The notes under the pieces: generated by a model
What the model was told of the DNA's origin: nothing
The model's input: only the letters and a program-made list of their open reading frames with translations
Databases searched by the model: none
In this document: one piece after another, positions 63,101-64,000 of the stretch
How positions within the stretch are numbered: the first letter of the stretch is position 1
Layout: each line of letters starts with the position of its first letter
Source: Cladorhizidae sp. MBARI D1340-BT2
Lineage: Eukaryota; Porifera; Demospongiae; Poecilosclerida; Cladorhizidae
Direction of reading: 5' to 3'
NCBI GenBank assembly: GCA_028752905.1
Contig: JAQNBH010000251.1
Location: 642,501-706,500, forward strand
Length of the DNA: 64,000 nt
Position numbers and translations under genes: made by a program

Positions 63101-63821
63101 ACTTGATGCTAAACATGTTAGCTTCGTAGATTATCCACACTTCACTGAATAGACTTGATGTAAAGCTATTAACATAGGACTCTCTAAGTGCTCTCTCTTG
63201 ATACAAACATCCATATATTCTGCACACTTCACTGTAATGGACTTGCAAGATAGGTATCTCTCAGTGTTCTCTATCTTGTGCTAAACATGTTAGCTTCATA
63301 GATTCTCTACACTTCAATTAATAGACTTGATATATAGCTCTAAAGGTAGGCCTCTCTCTGTTCTCTCTCTTGATACCAAACATCCGTATATTCTGCATAC
63401 TTCACAGTAATGGACTTGATAGAATCACAAGATAGGTTTCTCTCTGCTCTCTCTTGATGCTAAATATGTTAGCTTCATGGATTCTCCAAACTTCATTGAT
63501 ATATAGCTATTAAGACAGGTCTCTCTCTGTGCTCTCTGTTGATACAACAAAAAAAATTTATTATGCATACTTCACTGTAATGGACTTGATATGACTCGAA
63601 TGATAGGTTTCTCTATGTGTTCTCTATCTTGATGCTAGACAGGTTAGCTTCATAGATTCTCCACACTTCACTGAATAAACTTGATATATATCTATTAAGA
63701 TTGGTCTCTCCCTGTGCTCTCTGTTGATATCAAACATCCATAATATTCTGCAAACTTCACTGTAATGGACTTGATATGATTCGAATGATAGGTTTCATTA
63801 TGTGTTCTCTATCTTGATATT
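60155..63821 (+). repeat. Shortened five-unit set (909 + 567 + 1096 + 1095)
   Basis: Units at 60155, 61064 and 61631 match 24732, 25641 and 26208, including AATTGGGGCA and GCTGTGGCC. The unit at 62727 starts as the short-unit core of 27304, but its D1-type monomer (TTAACATAGG, GATACAAAC) switches to A-type (ACTTGCAAGATAGG) between 63206 and 63245 and then continues with B, C and D2. The net loss against 27304-28967 is 569 bp. Confidence 0.92.
63206..63245. other. Mapped unequal-crossover interval (D1 to A)
   Basis: Left of this interval the monomer has the D1 diagnostic GATACAAAC and TTAACATAGG. Right of it, it has the A diagnostic ACTTGCAAGATAGG. The 40 bp between are shared by D1 and A, so the exchange point cannot be placed more finely. 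The parent arrangement is preserved at 27682-28423 of the first round. Confidence 0.85.
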
Positions 63822-64000
63822 TGCCCTAATTTGGTCTATATGTTTCTCATTTTCCCCCAAAAAATCTTGTTTTTTTGCCGTAAAGCTCATAACTGTTCTA
63901 CACTTTACCCAAAAAAGATAATTTTTATATTACCGGATAGCCCTTCTAATTATCTGTCTTTTGTATGTGCCAAAAGTTTGAGTACTCTAAGTATTAGCAA
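63822..64000 (+). repeat. Partial core at window end
   Basis: This is the first 179 bp of a core of the 24732/28968 subtype (CCCCCAAAAAATC, TATTACCGG, TGTATGTGCC), cut by the window edge. It follows a C monomer with the CAACAAAAAAAATTTATT variant, as at 28968, so it is the counterpart of 28968. Confidence 0.92.

Larger units (their letters stand above)
1..64000. repeat. Satellite DNA array filling the whole window
   Basis: The anchor TGCCCTAATT recurs 68 times, always on this strand. Unit starts: 531, 1624, 2191, 3284, 3851, 4944, 5511, 6604, 7171, 8264, 8831, 9925, 11018, 11586, 12680, 13775, 14871, 15965, 17059, 18155, 19252, 20348, 21444, 22540, 23636, 24732, 25641, 26208, 27304, 27871, 28968, 29877, 30444, 31540, 32107, 33201, 34294, 34861, 35954, 36521, 37614, 38181, 39274, 39841, 40934, 41501, 42594, 43161, 44255, 45348, 45915, 47009, 48103, 49198, 50294, 51388, 52482, 53578, 54675, 55771, 56867, 57963, 59059, 60155, 61064, 61631, 62727, 63822. 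Spacings fall only into 567-568, 909 and 1093-1097 bp. No inversion, no unrelated insertion and no unique sequence was seen. The host and chromosomal site are unknown; heterochromatin is an inference from the structure. Confidence 0.98.

Noticed and set aside
1..64000. LTR retrotransposon tandem or endogenous virus array
   Set aside because: No gag, pol, integrase or transposase coding sequence, no primer-binding site or polypurine tract, and no TG...CA LTR structure at unit ends.

Overview
The whole 64,000-base window is satellite DNA. I find no protein-coding gene, rRNA, tRNA or unique sequence in it. Every base can be placed in one head-to-tail tandem array, all in one orientation, and AT-rich by eye. 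This points to constitutive heterochromatin (centromeric, pericentromeric, subtelomeric or sex/B-chromosome) of an unidentified eukaryote. Nothing in the sequence names the host.

The array is nested at five scales. (1) Half-monomers of about 79-96 bp carry the motifs CACTTCACTG and ACTTGAT and a CT-rich tract. (2) Two half-monomers form a monomer of about 174-191 bp. Types A, B, C and D can be told apart; D occurs as D1, an A/D2 chimera, and D2. (3) Monomers join a single unrelated core of 378-379 bp to make a unit. Units come in three lengths: 1093-1097 bp (core+A+B+C+D, 46 complete copies), 909 bp (core + A' + B + a C/D fusion, 3 copies) and 567-568 bp (core+D1, 18 copies). (4) Units are arranged in higher-order repeats: a 1660-bp dimer (1093+567), a 4379-bp four-unit set and a roughly 4236-bp five-unit set. 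(5) The entire order of blocks repeats once. Positions 531-33200 are followed at 33201 by a second, nearly identical round that runs off the window end. The core contains a 357-bp segment bounded by a perfect 10-bp inverted repeat (TGCCCTAATT / AATTAGGGCA), which looks like an old non-autonomous transposon inserted into the simpler monomer array.

Layout: 1-530 tail of a unit; 531-8830 five 1660-bp dimers; 8831-9924 one long unit; 9925-11585 one dimer; 11586-15964 four units, the first a recombinant; 15965-18154 two divergent units; 18155-24731 six almost identical units of about 1096 bp; 24732-28967 and 28968-33200 two five-unit sets. The second round follows: 33201-43160 six dimers; 43161-44254 one long unit; 44255-45914 one dimer; 45915-47008 one long unit; 47009-51387 four units; 51388-53577 two; 53578-60154 six; 60155-63821 a shortened five-unit set; 63822-64000 partial core.

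The two rounds differ mainly by three whole-repeat gains or losses: +1660 bp, +1094 bp and -569 bp in the second. Two of these can be mapped to crossover intervals of 40-84 bp inside paralogous monomers. Few point differences were seen by eye. The window is therefore a readable record of satellite evolution by unequal homologous exchange. Many variants between units are C-to-T or G-to-A at CpG sites, as expected of methylated heterochromatin. A 92-codon reading frame recurs in 16 cores, but I do not consider it a gene.
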